This document shows positions 46,585-58,682 of a stretch of 58,682 bases of DNA, one piece after another; position 1 is the first letter of the stretch, and the number at the start of each line of letters is the position of its first letter. A program made the position numbers and the translations under genes. The stretch covers positions 1-58,682 of the forward strand of contig JAISWG010000011.1 of NCBI GenBank assembly GCA_031271205.1. Direction: 5' to 3'. The notes under the pieces were generated by a model. The model saw nothing but the letters and a program-made list of their open reading frames with translations. It was not told where the DNA came from and ran no database searches. The DNA is from Endomicrobium sp. Its GTDB lineage: Bacteria > Elusimicrobiota > Endomicrobiia > Endomicrobiales > Endomicrobiaceae.

Positions 46585-48451
46585 ATATCTGAAAAATGAC
46601 ACTATTCAGTCTTGTTCAACCATAGCTGATAAATCTGCAATTGGTTCTGCTTGAAACAAAATATTTCAGGTTAGCCACACAACTGATAAGCAGGTAAAAT
46701 ACAACTATATTGTTGACAAAGTTTTAAATTTTTTATACAATGTTAGCAAAGATATCTCTTTATACTACTAAGAGTGGAGGGTTTGCTCATAGGTCCTTTA
46801 AAACGACAAAAAAAGAACTATAAGAAGAGCTAGAGCTGTTTTGCGATTTAATAACAAGCAAAAACGCAAGTTCAATCAAAGTTGTGTTAAATAATATTTC
46901 TAGAGCATTTTCTTCAAAAGTTGAAACCATCAAGGATAATATTACAAATTTGATAGCTTTTATGTGAGTTGATTTAGATCACCAGAAGAGATATTTGTGT
47001 CTCTGTCTAAAAAAAGAAAAACCCACAAGGTTTGATTTTTACGTACAAGACACCATAGAAACCTTTTTGAACACTATCCTCAGCAGGAACATGACTGTTG
47101 TTACATAGCTTGCAGATAGTATATAACTATAGATACCATTGAAGGAACCATAGATTGCAAAGGAATTATCTATTACAATAATAAACACTTGTGGTGAGCA
47201 TCAAGGAAAAACAACCATAAAGCTATGCACAAAGCAGGACGTTTTGTTTTGGATTTTTTTAATCTTCTTTTAATTCTTTCAAATTAGATAAAAATAATGC
47301 AAAAATAGTGTGTTTCTTAAAAAATCAGAAATATGTATGCCAGCAATTGCTGTTTTAATAAACCTGACTTATTTTAATTTATTTTAACAGAATAAGCTAA
47401 TTGGATATTTTTTTCATATGTCATCAGAATTTTAGCAAAAACTAAAATGAAATTTTTAATCTATTAGATAAAATTGCAAAAACAACCGGTGCAAACGAAA
47501 CACAAAACGATTATTTAACGATAAATTTCCACTACCGTACCAAACTAACTATTAGGCACCTTAGATGCTTTAACAAAAACAAAAGGGTCTTAAAACTGAA
47601 AATGCTCAAGACTTTTTAATAAAATTTTGGGAACAAGTGTGCTACAAACAAGACGTTTTAGATATAATTTTCTAAAACCTTTGCATAGGAAAACAATAAA
47701 ACATCTTTCTTAAAAAGAAATATTTTTTTAAATTTTATATAAATTTCAAGAAATCTTGCGTACTGTATTATAGTTTTAATAGCACATTGTTTAGCTCATA
47801 CAAATTATTAGAAAAAATTTATAAAATTTGCTTGTGTGTTAGGTTTGAGCGTCGTGTGAGTTTGGGTTTTATCGAAAACAAAGCACTTCATGTAAACAGT
47901 AGAGATAGAGCGCGATAGGTAGGTTATAGTACTGGCTCGTGTTATAAACACCTAAATCAGTGCCGTGTGTATTTTTTGTCCAAAACAAATAGTTTTAATG
48001 TCACATAAATAGTTGGTTATGTAGCGTGTTGTTTTTTTATCACAAAAGCCAAAAAAACAACGCCGCATATAAGATATTATTATATTTTATATTACTACAC
48101 ACCGAAGATGGATGGAAGTTGTGCGTTTATGTACAAAGAGATGGATATATATTGATAAGGAACATATATACTAGGGTAATTTGAAATCTCTGTATAACAA
48201 AATATTTATTATAAAAGAATTTGATTTAAAATGACTGTTGAAAAACATAAAAATATGAAACAAACATGGTTTTGAATAATCGCTGTACTTTTCGGTCTCT
48301 AAACATAAAAGTGATAATAAATATAGAATGGTTTAATTATAGTGCAAAACAATGTATAAATAACTTCATTTTTTTATCTTGTGATAAGCGTTTCAAGCAT
48401 ATGGTTTGATATTTAATACTCTTAACAATTTACAATCTCACGGTATGATTA
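46585..48451. other. Long eroded stretch left of the origin
   Basis: About 1.9 kb without a supportable gene. Broken coding-like traces appear on the plus strand around 46780-47250 and at 47460-47600 ('KIAKTTGANETQNDYLTINFHY'). The string near 47200-47270 ('aaagctatgcacaaag') resembles that near 46220-46280 ('gaagctatgtacaaac'), hinting at two remnants of the same element. Nothing can be named. Confidence 0.35.
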
Positions 48452-49237
48452 ATGTGGCAAAAATATGGACAAATTTTTTTAATTGATAATAATATATCAG
48501 CTAAAATTGTAAAAGCAACTGATTTGGATTTAATGGACAATATTTTGGAAATTGGTCCTGGTAGGGGTATTTTAACAAAGCTTATGGTGTCTAGTGTTAA
48601 TTTTTTGACTGCTATTGAGATAGATAAAACATTATTTCAACAATTAAGTGACTATTTCTTTCTTAACAAAATTACAAATATTGAGTTGATAAATCAAGAT
48701 TTTTTAAGATATAATATTCCTGATATTAAACGTAAATTTGTCTCTAATCTTCCTTATAGTGTCGGCACGGCTATTATTCAAAAGATTTTGCCTTTGCGAA
48801 ATTGGACTACAGCTGTATTTATGCTTCAAAAAGAAGTTGTAGAACGTTTAGTCGCGAAACCTGGAAATAAATGTTATGGATACATTTCAGCATTTACCTC
48901 ATACTATGCTGATACAGAAGTACTTTTTGACGTTTCGCCAAAATGTTTTAACCCTGTACCAAAAGTTACATCTTCCGTTATAAGATTTAAAAATAAAAAG
49001 GCCAATGTACCAGAACCTGCTCTTTTTGAGTTTGTAAAACACACTTTTAGCATGCGAAGAAAGACAATTTTGAATTGTGTTAGTTCTTTTTGCGATATAC
49101 CCAAAGATATGGTTTCGGATATTTTGAAAAGTTGTGGATTAAATGCATTTTTAAGACCAGACAGTCTGTCTATTCTTGACTTCTTAAACTTGACAAAGGA
49201 GATCAAAAATTATAGAATTTATCGTGCGGGTTTTTGA
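48452..49237 (+). CDS. ksgA: 16S rRNA dimethyladenosine transferase
   Basis: 261 aa. It starts 'KYGQIFLIDNNISAKIVKA' (the QnFL motif as QIFL), has the SAM loop 'ILEIGPGRGILTKLM' and the catalytic 'NLPYSVGTAII' (NLPY), and later 'VPKVTSSVIRF' and 'FSMRRKTI'. It dimethylates the two adenines of helix 45 in 16S rRNA. It lies 80 bp upstream of dnaA with a DnaA-box pair between. Bases T and G are enriched on this strand, consistent with leading-strand coding right of the origin. Confidence 0.94.
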   Translation: MWQKYGQIFLIDNNISAKIVKATDLDLMDNILEIGPGRGILTKLMVSSVNFLTAIEIDKTLFQQLSDYFFLNKITNIELINQDFLRYNIPDIKRKFVSNLPYSVGTAIIQKILPLRNWTTAVFMLQKEVVERLVAKPGNKCYGYISAFTSYYADTEVLFDVSPKCFNPVPKVTSSVIRFKNKKANVPEPALFEFVKHTFSMRRKTILNCVSSFCDIPKDMVSDILKSCGLNAFLRPDSLSILDFLNLTKEIKNYRIYRAGF

Positions 49238-49284
49238 TTTTTTTGTTTTCAAAAAAACGCTGATTTTTTTACTTGTTAATTACA

Positions 49285-49304
49285 TTATCCACAATTGTGG
49301 ATAA
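49285..49304. promoter_or_regulatory. Inverted pair of DnaA boxes upstream of dnaA
   Basis: TTATCCACAATTGTGGATAA is a perfect 20-nt palindrome made of two consensus DnaA boxes (49285-49293 forward, 49296-49304 reverse), 12 nt before the dnaA ATG. It may serve dnaA autoregulation and one half of a bipartite origin. Confidence 0.9.
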
Positions 49305-49316
49305 CTTGGGGATAAA

Positions 49317-50669
49317 ATGAGTTTTTCGGTTTCAGATTTATGGCAAAAAGTTACGGATAACATTAAAGCATCTGTTACACCAGAAACATATAACTTGTGG
49401 ATTTCTCCGCTTAAACCTCTATCTTTTGAAAACAATACATTTATTTTAGAGGTTCCAAACGTTTATTTTTCTCAATGGATAGAAAACAATCAATTAAAAA
49501 ATATTGAAAACATTCTATCAGATTCCTGTGGACAACAAATGATTTTACAGCTAAAACCACAACAAGATATATCGTCAATAATAGAAAAAACCGAAAATAT
49601 TCCTGTTCACATAGATGCTTCAATTCAGGCTCTGCAAAGAGATCAAATAAACCCTAAGTATATATTCACAGGGTTTGTTATAGGTGCATCTAACAGATTT
49701 GCGCATGGCTGCGCTGAAGCAGCAGCAAAAAATCCAGGCAAACAGTTCAATCCTCTTTTCCTTTACAGCGGTGTAGGGTTAGGCAAAACACATCTACTTC
49801 ACGCCATAGGAAACCATGTCAAACAAACTTTGCCAAATTTTAGAGCACTTTATGTAACGTGTGAAAAGTTTGTTACTGAATTTATTGAGTCAATTAGATT
49901 TGACAAGATATCATCATTTAAAAACAAATACAGAAGTCTGGATTGTTTGTTGATTGACGATATTCAGTTTTTGATGGGAAAAGAAAGTTCTCAGGAAGAA
50001 TTTTTCCACATGTTTAATAATTTGTTCAACGCAAAAAAACAGCTTGTTATATCTTCCGATCGCCCCCCAAAAGAGCTTGAGGGTGTTGAAGACAGGCTTA
50101 TTTCAAGGTTTGAGTGGGGCATTATAGCTGATATTCAACAACCTGACCTAGAAACAAGAATTGCTATTTTACGTAAAAAGGCCGAAGAAGAAAAAATTTA
50201 TGTACCAGACGATGTCGTTCTGTATATAGCCACCCAGGTTAAATCTAACATAAGACAACTGGAGGGGTCCCTTTTAAGAATAGCAGCATTTTCCTTGTTC
50301 ACAGAAACACCATTGACTGTTGATTCTGTACAAAAAATGCTTAGAGATATTATAAAGACAGATAAATCTACCCATATAACAATAGAGAGTATTCAGAGGG
50401 TTGTCGCTAGTGAATTCAGTATTGATTTAAGAGATATGAAATCTAAACGCAGAACAGACGTCATAGCTTTTCCAAGACAAATAGCCATGTATCTTGCCAG
50501 AACGCTTAGTGATGAGTTTTCCACAAATACTATTGGCAAAGCTTTTGGTGGTAGAGATCATTCAACGGTCATGCATGCCTGTAACAAAATTAAAGAAAAA
50601 ACAGACTCAGATCCTTATTTTAACGCTAAAATTAACCAAATAATTAAAAAAATTCGTAATTCTAGTTAA
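49317..50669 (+). CDS. dnaA: Chromosomal replication initiator DnaA
   Basis: 450 aa. Domain I at 1-~80 (LWQKVTDNIKASVTPETYNLWISPL), a short linker, then the AAA+ domain with Walker A 'SGVGLGKTHLLHAIG', Walker B 'CLLIDDIQFL', sensor 'ISSDRPPKEL' and arginine finger region 'RLISRFEWG'. Domain IV ends with 'RDMKSKRRTDVIAFPRQIAMYL' and the DNA-binding signature 'IGKAFGGRDHSTVMHACNKI'. It opens the origin by binding DnaA boxes, which flank the gene on both sides here. Fully intact. Confidence 0.98.
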   Translation: MSFSVSDLWQKVTDNIKASVTPETYNLWISPLKPLSFENNTFILEVPNVYFSQWIENNQLKNIENILSDSCGQQMILQLKPQQDISSIIEKTENIPVHIDASIQALQRDQINPKYIFTGFVIGASNRFAHGCAEAAAKNPGKQFNPLFLYSGVGLGKTHLLHAIGNHVKQTLPNFRALYVTCEKFVTEFIESIRFDKISSFKNKYRSLDCLLIDDIQFLMGKESSQEEFFHMFNNLFNAKKQLVISSDRPPKELEGVEDRLISRFEWGIIADIQQPDLETRIAILRKKAEEEKIYVPDDVVLYIATQVKSNIRQLEGSLLRIAAFSLFTETPLTVDSVQKMLRDIIKTDKSTHITIESIQRVVASEFSIDLRDMKSKRRTDVIAFPRQIAMYLARTLSDEFSTNTIGKAFGGRDHSTVMHACNKIKEKTDSDPYFNAKINQIIKKIRNSS

Positions 50670-50931
50670 AGCTATTTCGTCTAAACGGTTTATATATAAT
50701 TATTTCTTGTTGGTAAGTAAAATAGTGTGTATAACTTTTCAAAAAATTGTATAATCATATTATCCGATAACCTTGTGGATAACTATAACGAGTTATCCAC
50801 AAGGTTATCGTTGAATCGTTCATTTAGTTTTGATTGGAAATTATGGTTTTTTTTTGATACTTACAACTTATCAACAATATACAGAATATTATTACAATTA
50901 AATATATTTCGCTTAAAACATGGAGAAGATA
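50670..50931. other. Candidate oriC (dnaA-dnaN intergenic region)
   Basis: A 262-bp AT-rich region between dnaA and dnaN with a 44-bp palindrome carrying two perfect DnaA boxes, a one-mismatch box TTATCAACA at 50868-50876, and T-runs suited to unwinding. A TATAAT at 50750-50755 may be the -10 of the dnaN promoter, with a poor -35. Confidence 0.85.
50766..50809. repeat. 44-bp perfect palindrome with two DnaA boxes
   Basis: The 19-nt arm GATAACCTTGTGGATAACT (50766-50784), a 6-nt loop and its exact complement (50791-50809). Each arm contains one consensus box (TGTGGATAA 50774-50782; TTATCCACA 50793-50801) and extends it by ten further matched bases. Confidence 0.95.
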
Positions 50932-52065
50932 ATGAGGGTAATTTGTGGAAAAGAAGAGCTTAGCAAAGGAATGCAAACGGTATATTTTGCAGCATCATCT
51001 AAAAGCATACTTCCAATTCTTTTAAATTTTCTACTTGAGACTGAAGACGGAAAAATAAAACTTTCTTCTACAGACCTAGAAATAATTGTCAAATGTTACA
51101 TTAAGGGAGAAATTTTAGAAGAGGGTAGTATCACAATACCAACTAAAAAATTTTCTGATATTATAAAAGAGTTATCGTTAGAAAATGAAATAAACATAAG
51201 ATCAAATGAAACTAATAATCAAATAAATATAACTTCAGGAAAATCTAAGTTTAATCTTATGGGTATACCAAAAAACGAATACCCTGCAACACTAGATTTT
51301 CCAAACGAAAACAACTTCACTATTAAAAGAGAAATATTTGTATCAATTCTCAAAAAAACCATCTTTGCTGTTTCTAAAGACTCTCAAAGATACGTTTTGA
51401 ATGGTGTTTGTTTTGTCTTGGAACAGGATATTTTAAAAATAATAGCTACCGATGGTAGGAGACTTGCTTATACAACCACAAATGAAATAAAAGGCATTAA
51501 ATTACAAACAAAAATAAAAGCAATAGTGCCAACAAAAGCAATAATACATATATTAAAACTTCTTTCTTCTGATATAAAGACCGAAAATATAAAAATAGGC
51601 ATAACCAGAAATCAAATAGCTTTAGAAATGGAAGATATAACCATTATTTCTACGCTTATAGAGGGTATTTTCCCAAGCTACGAACAAGTAATACCCAAAA
51701 CTTCTGAAATAAGTGTCAGATTAAACGTAAAAGATACCCTGTCTGCTGTGAAACAGGTAGCCCTTTTGGTTGTAGACAAAATATCACTAGACAGACCACC
51801 CGCGGTGAAATTCCACTTTAATTCCAATGTTTTAAAAATTTCAGCCTCTACGGCTGGTGTAGGGTCTGGAGAGGTTGAGGTGGAGGTAGATTACAAAGCT
51901 GAACCAGTAGAAATAAGTTTTAATCCTAATTTTATAAAAGAGGTGTTACAAAATATTGATGAAGAATCAATAATATTTGGGTTTAAAAACTCTCTTAATC
52001 CAGCTACTATAATACCCGAGAAAGATAAAAACTACATTTGTGTAGTAATGCCAATGAGGGCGTGA
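50932..52065 (+). CDS. dnaN: DNA polymerase III beta sliding clamp
   Basis: 377 aa from ATG 50932 (MRVICGKEELSKGMQ), with GGAGAAG upstream; the track start at 50920 lies in that ribosome site. Three clamp domains are recognisable by 'ILPILLNFLLE', 'LSSTDLEI', 'YVLNGVCFVLEQDILKIIATDGRRLAY', 'GIFPSYEQVIP', 'DRPPAVKFHF' and the C-terminal 'KNYICVVMPMR'. The ring tethers DnaE to DNA. It follows the origin and precedes the DUF721 gene by 2 bp. Confidence 0.96.
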   Translation: MRVICGKEELSKGMQTVYFAASSKSILPILLNFLLETEDGKIKLSSTDLEIIVKCYIKGEILEEGSITIPTKKFSDIIKELSLENEINIRSNETNNQINITSGKSKFNLMGIPKNEYPATLDFPNENNFTIKREIFVSILKKTIFAVSKDSQRYVLNGVCFVLEQDILKIIATDGRRLAYTTTNEIKGIKLQTKIKAIVPTKAIIHILKLLSSDIKTENIKIGITRNQIALEMEDITIISTLIEGIFPSYEQVIPKTSEISVRLNVKDTLSAVKQVALLVVDKISLDRPPAVKFHFNSNVLKISASTAGVGSGEVEVEVDYKAEPVEISFNPNFIKEVLQNIDEESIIFGFKNSLNPATIIPEKDKNYICVVMPMRA

Positions 52066-52067
52066 AT

Positions 52068-52343
52068 ATGCCCTGGACTAAAGCGAGTGAAATAATAGAA
52101 CTTTTAAAGAAGAGGTTTGGTTTAAGGGAAGAGTTTTTTACTATTGAAAGGGTTTGGGGAAAAGAGGTTGGTATGGAGGGTGTAGAGATAATAGGCTACA
52201 AAAACGGGACTATTTTTACAAAAACTCAAAACTCTGCTGCTGTTAGTGAACTTACGCTTCGTAAAAAAGAAATTATAAAAAAAATAAACCAGTATATTGG
52301 TACGCAAAAGATAAAAAATATTAAAGTAAAAATAGAAGCATAA
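52068..52343 (+). CDS. DUF721/DciA-like protein
   Basis: 91 aa from ATG 52068 (MPWTKASEIIELLKKRFGL). The track start at 52038 lies inside dnaN. The pattern 'IERVWGKEVG', 'YKNGTIFTKTQNSAAVSELTLRKKEIIKKIN' and 'IKVKIE' is that of DUF721 proteins, which include the replicative-helicase loader/operator DciA. Position between dnaN and gyrB is a frequent place for this family. It would help place the DnaB helicase; no DnaC/DnaI homologue is seen in the window. Confidence 0.8.
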   Translation: MPWTKASEIIELLKKRFGLREEFFTIERVWGKEVGMEGVEIIGYKNGTIFTKTQNSAAVSELTLRKKEIIKKINQYIGTQKIKNIKVKIEA

Positions 52344-52368
52344 TTGCTTTAATATTGTGTGTTTTTAA

Positions 52369-54888
<2,520 letters not shown>

Positions 54889-55705
54889 ATGATTTGTGTA
54901 ATAACTATCAATGAGTAGAAAATTTTATTTTGGTTGTAGGTGTATACTCAATTTAAAATAATTTGCTTTTTATTGAATGTGGTGTGGAAAGTTTTGGAAG
55001 ATTTTGATATTCTTTTGTTCAAAAATATCTAAAACAGTGTTTATTTTGATGAATGTTGAGACAAACAGATATAATAAATAGGTGTATTGTGTCTATGTTA
55101 AGACCGTGTGGGGGGGGATAATTAATTATAAGTTTATACATATAAATATTGAAGCGGGAAAATTATATTTACACAATAATGACATGAAGAAGAGTTTTGT
55201 GATGCTACAAAATCACACCTTATGAAATTTAATATACCCTTAAAAACTTATTGCGAATTCTAACTACACTTCTGTCTGGTTAGTGTTTTAATAGAGAGAG
55301 CTACTAAAAACACTAAATAGGTTAATAAAAATATAAGCGATAAAAGGTGTGGAGACAGCCATGCTTTTTGTATTTCAAGCACTTCCAATGGCCTATATTG
55401 GATATAGTTAAAATAAATAATTTTTAAAGTAATTGACGAATATTTTTTCTAACGGTGTAGAGTGGTGTTGTTTTTTTATGAACATGAGTATTATAAAACA
55501 ATTTCCAAAAAATTTTTTGAATAACGTTTATAGTTGTTCAGATAGTAGATAAATACGATTTGAACCTTATTGTTACAATGTGTTTACAAAGCATAACCTT
55601 TGGTTTAAAAAAAGGTAAAGAAGATAAAGAAAAGGCCTATTGACATAGGAATTGTTTTTTTGAAAATACGGTTTTAAATTTAACTAAACTTGTAAGAGGT
55701 TGGGA
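54889..55705. other. Intergenic region between gyrB and gyrA
   Basis: About 815 bp, AT-rich, no ORF of note. It contains an eight-G run (55110-55117) and a 'gtgtttattttgatgaa' string that also occurs at 36867. The gyrA leader ends with AAGAGG. gyrB and gyrA are thus probably separate transcription units. A decayed gene between them cannot be excluded. Confidence 0.45.
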
Positions 55706-58171
55706 ATGTCAAAAGAAAAAGAAACAAAAAAAGAGCTGGTGGCAGTGGCAAGTATTGTGCCTCGTGATATTGAAGATGAAATGAGAACTTCCTATATAGA
55801 TTATGCCATGAGCGTAATTGTTGGGAGGGCTTTGCCAGATGTTCGTGACGGCCTAAAACCTGTTCATAGAAGAATACTTTATGCTATGAAGGAAATGGGG
55901 TTAAAACATAATACAGCTTATAAAAAATCTGCCAGAGTAGTTGGAGATGTTTTAGGCAAATATCATCCTCATGGCGATTCTGCTGTTTATGGCGCTGTAG
56001 TAAGAATGGCGCAGGATTTTTCTCTAAGATATCCCATGATTGACGGACAGGGAAATTTTGGAAGCGTAGATGGTGATTCTGCTGCTGCTATGCGTTATAC
56101 TGAAGTAAGAATGGACGCAATTACTGAAGAGATGCTTGCGGATTTGGATAAAAATACAGTTGATTTTATATCTAATTACGACGGTTCTTTAAAAGAACCC
56201 CTAATACTTCCTTCAAAAATTCCTAGCCTTTTGATTAATGGATCAGCAGGTATTGCTGTAGGTATGGCTACTGCTATTCCCGCTCACAACATAGGTGAAA
56301 TCAGCGATGCTTTAATCGCTTTAATAGATGATGAGGATTTGCCTGTTTCTGAGCTTGCTAAACATATTAAAGGTCCTGATTTCCCTACAGGTGCCATAAT
56401 TTTAGGCAAAAGCGGAATAAGAAATTATATGGAAAAAGGCAGAGGTTCTGTAAAAATAAGAGCTAAGGTTGAAACAGAAGAATCCAAAAGTGGAAGAGAG
56501 ACTATAATAGTAAGCGAAATTCCATACCAAGTAAACAAATCAAATCTTATAACCTCAATAGCTGATTTGATAAAAGACAAAAAGATTGATGGCATTTTTG
56601 ACTTACGCGATGAATCTGATCGTGACGGTATAAGAATTGTTATAGAGTTAAAGAGAGACACAAACGCTCAAATTGTTTTGAATCAACTTTATAAACACAC
56701 GCAGATGCAGTCATCTTTTGGTGTTATAATGCTTGCACTTGTAAACAATAGACCAAAAATAATGAACATAAAAGAAATTTTAGTTCATCATATTGAACAT
56801 AGAAAGATTGTTATAACCAGAAGAACAAGGTTTGATTTGCGAAAATTTGAAACCAGGGCACATATATTGGAAGGCTTAAAAAAAGCCATAGACAACACAG
56901 ACACTATTATTAAAATTATAAAAGAATCGCTTAATGAAGATATAGCCCGTGTGAATCTTATGAACAAGTTTCGCTTAACAAAGGTTCAATCTGAAGCTAT
57001 ATTGGAAATGAAGATTCGTCAGCTTACCGGATTAAAAAGAAGGGAAGTAGATGAGGAATATTTGGAAACTATAAAGCTTATAGAAAAACTTCATTCTATT
57101 TTAGCGGACCCAAAAAAAATTCTTTTGACAATAAAAGACGAAATCGTTGAAATAAAGAAAAACTATGGTGACAAGAGAAGGACACAAATACAAGCAGCAG
57201 ATGCCGATTTTAATATTGAAGATTTAATTCAACAAGAAGAAGTAGTTGTGACAATGTCCCATGTAGGTTACATTAAACGCATACCTCTTGATACGTATAA
57301 AGCTCAACACAGAGGGGGGCGCGGAATAATTGCAATGAACATGAAAGAAGAAGATTTTGTTAAAAATTTATTTATTACCAGCTCGCATGCCTATATGCTC
57401 TTTTTTACAACCAAGGGAAGATTATACTGGATGAGAGTTTATGAGATTCCCGAAGGAGTAAGAACATCTAAAGGAAAAGCCATAGCAAATCTCTTGCAGC
57501 TACAAAGCACAGAGGAAAAAATTACAGCTGCTATTCCTATAAGGTCGCTTAGTTCTAAAGACATTAAAGATGAATATTTGTTAATGTGTACTAGAAATGG
57601 TACGATTAAAAAAATTGCATTGGATGAGTTCACAAACCCAAGAAGGTATGGTATAATAGCTATTAAGCTTAAAGACGGCGACGTCTTAATTGAAGTAAAA
57701 ACTATAGAGAAAAACCCCGAAGTTATAATCGCAACCAAAAAGGGCATAGCAATAAGGTTTAAAGAAAGTGACGTACGTGCGATAGGTCGCAATGGAATGG
57801 GCGTAAATGGAATTTCTCTTGAGAAAGATGATGAGGTTATAGGTATGGAAGTTCTTTCTTCAGACGACGCTTTCTTGTCAGTTTCAGAAAATGGCTATGG
57901 TAAGAGAACGGAGGTAGGTAAATATCGTTTGCAAAAGAGAGCAGGACGTGGTGTTATTAATATGCAGGCTACAGACAGAAATGGAAGTGTTGTGGGTATT
58001 AAAAAAGCAAATGACGGTGAAGTTATGATTATGACTCAAAACGGTATAACTATAAGATTAAGAGTAAACGGCATTTCTGTAATAGGAAGAAACACTAAGG
58101 GGGTAAGATTAGTAAGACTTAGTAATAGTGACAAGGTTGCGACCATCGCAAGTGTTGTAAAAGATGAATAG
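55706..58171 (+). CDS. gyrA: DNA gyrase subunit A
   Basis: 821 aa from ATG 55706, after AAGAGG; the track start is a TTG two codons earlier. The N-terminal domain has '[20 protein letters not shown]', the active-site Tyr in '[11 protein letters not shown]', and the quinolone region '[19 protein letters not shown]' with Gly where E. coli has Asp87. The GyrA box is 'QHRGGRG' at ~530, distinguishing it from ParC, followed by a six-bladed pinwheel domain of repeated 'G..KR....Y' units. It introduces negative supercoils with GyrB. Confidence 0.97.
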   Translation: MSKEKETKKELVAVASIVPRDIEDEMRTSYIDYAMSVIVGRALPDVRDGLKPVHRRILYAMKEMGLKHNTAYKKSARVVGDVLGKYHPHGDSAVYGAVVRMAQDFSLRYPMIDGQGNFGSVDGDSAAAMRYTEVRMDAITEEMLADLDKNTVDFISNYDGSLKEPLILPSKIPSLLINGSAGIAVGMATAIPAHNIGEISDALIALIDDEDLPVSELAKHIKGPDFPTGAIILGKSGIRNYMEKGRGSVKIRAKVETEESKSGRETIIVSEIPYQVNKSNLITSIADLIKDKKIDGIFDLRDESDRDGIRIVIELKRDTNAQIVLNQLYKHTQMQSSFGVIMLALVNNRPKIMNIKEILVHHIEHRKIVITRRTRFDLRKFETRAHILEGLKKAIDNTDTIIKIIKESLNEDIARVNLMNKFRLTKVQSEAILEMKIRQLTGLKRREVDEEYLETIKLIEKLHSILADPKKILLTIKDEIVEIKKNYGDKRRTQIQAADADFNIEDLIQQEEVVVTMSHVGYIKRIPLDTYKAQHRGGRGIIAMNMKEEDFVKNLFITSSHAYMLFFTTKGRLYWMRVYEIPEGVRTSKGKAIANLLQLQSTEEKITAAIPIRSLSSKDIKDEYLLMCTRNGTIKKIALDEFTNPRRYGIIAIKLKDGDVLIEVKTIEKNPEVIIATKKGIAIRFKESDVRAIGRNGMGVNGISLEKDDEVIGMEVLSSDDAFLSVSENGYGKRTEVGKYRLQKRAGRGVINMQATDRNGSVVGIKKANDGEVMIMTQNGITIRLRVNGISVIGRNTKGVRLVRLSNSDKVATIASVVKDE

Positions 58172-58345
58172 AGTGAAGCGATTTAAGGATGGACGTAGAG
58201 AAAAAACTAAAAGTTAAATAAAGCTATAAAAAAACAGCGGAAAACAAAACAAAAATTTGTTTTTCTATCAGAGATAAAATAACCCTCAAGGTTAGTTAAA
58301 GACTAAGTTTTTAACAATTTTGTACGTTATGCAAGCTATAAATAT

Positions 58346-58682
58346 TTAACTATACTGCCCGACGGTTGGGGTGAGCCACAAATTTTTGATTGTTGCTCCA
58401 GCAACCAAAGATGAATCAAAAAATAAAATATACCCACCAGCCAAAATCATTGCACAAATGGCGACTATCTTTATAATTGAAAAAAGAAACTCTATTTCGC
58501 CGTAAGCCTTTACCGTGCACATGTTAATTATGGTTATAACTATAAAAAAAAATAAAGCCGTTCCCCATGTAGGGACACTGGGAAACCAATACTGGGCATA
58601 TGCAGCAACTGCGGTAAGCTCTGCAATGCTTATAAGGATATACAAAACCGAATGGTTCCATCCAGCTAAAAATCCTGGAAAA
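58346..58682 (-). pseudogene. Amino-acid permease (AroP/LysP-type APC family), C-terminally truncated fragment
   Basis: The frame runs off the right window edge. The visible ~112 residues read 'FLAGWNHSVLYILISIAELTAVAAYAQYWFP' and 'INMCTVKAYGEIEFLFSIIKIVAICAMILAGGY', matching membrane helices 3-5 of AroP/LysP/GabP-type APC permeases, and then stop at 58346 after 'NLWLTPTVGQYS'. Full proteins continue for some 250 residues more. The 170 bp downstream show no continuation in other frames. So the gene is most likely truncated and non-functional, although the 5' part is not visible. Confidence 0.7.

Overview
The window is a low-GC bacterial chromosome segment that spans a replication origin (ksgA, dnaA, DnaA-box palindromes, dnaN, a DUF721/DciA-like gene, gyrB, gyrA). 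Gene content is Gram-negative: an ADP-heptose adenylyltransferase-type enzyme for LPS, a proteobacterial-type insertion in GyrB, and an outer-membrane-like barrel. It also looks anaerobic: ThiH rather than ThiO, a split glycine dehydrogenase, and a membrane pyrophosphatase. Several genes are decaying (an AAA+ ATPase, an FmdB-like zinc ribbon, an amino-acid permease) and long AT-rich non-coding stretches are present. From memory of gene order and proteins this most resembles a termite-gut Endomicrobium-type (Elusimicrobia) symbiont. That assignment is inference, not a search result.

Layout. 1-2.2 kb: ispD (partial), ispF, cysS. 2.3-3.9 kb: a pseudogenized AAA+/DUF4143 ATPase whose 5' end runs into a 5-repeat CRISPR-like array with a promoter behind it. 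3.9-8.8 kb: metallophosphoesterase, DUF4416, a secreted protein, thiC, thiD2-like, rfaE2-like. 8.9-14 kb: glycine cleavage genes (gcvH-gcvPA-gcvPB) and envelope/TPR/PHP genes. 14.4-17 kb: rpsP-khpA-rimM(truncated)-trmD-rplS and tRNA-Ser. 17.3-26.6 kb: folD, a membrane protein, a 28-aa Lys-rich protein, serS, dnaE, cls. 26.7-35.4 kb: deacetylase/lipid kinase-like/M50-like operon, hppA, hisS-DUF502-phosphohexomutase. 35.4-38.1 kb: mostly eroded DNA with tRNA-Ala. 38.1-42 kb: thiGHESF. 42-48.4 kb: DUF116, a DEAD-box helicase and eroded DNA. 48.4-58.2 kb: origin region. 58.3 kb to the end: truncated permease.

Functionally, the window supplies almost a whole thiamine pathway in two separate loci (thiC + thiD2; thiGHESF), part of one-carbon metabolism (glycine decarboxylase P and H proteins, folD), two MEP isoprenoid steps, three aminoacyl-tRNA synthetases and core replication.

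The most unusual object is the array at 3537-3836. Its 36-nt repeats alternate with unique 30-nt spacers, as in CRISPR. However, the gene-proximal repeat also encodes, in frame, the plausible N-terminus of the adjacent ATPase pseudogene. The order promoter - array - gene suggests either a new CRISPR-like array grown on the 5' end of an ordinary gene, or a gene that captured a CRISPR repeat as its start. No cas gene is visible in the window.
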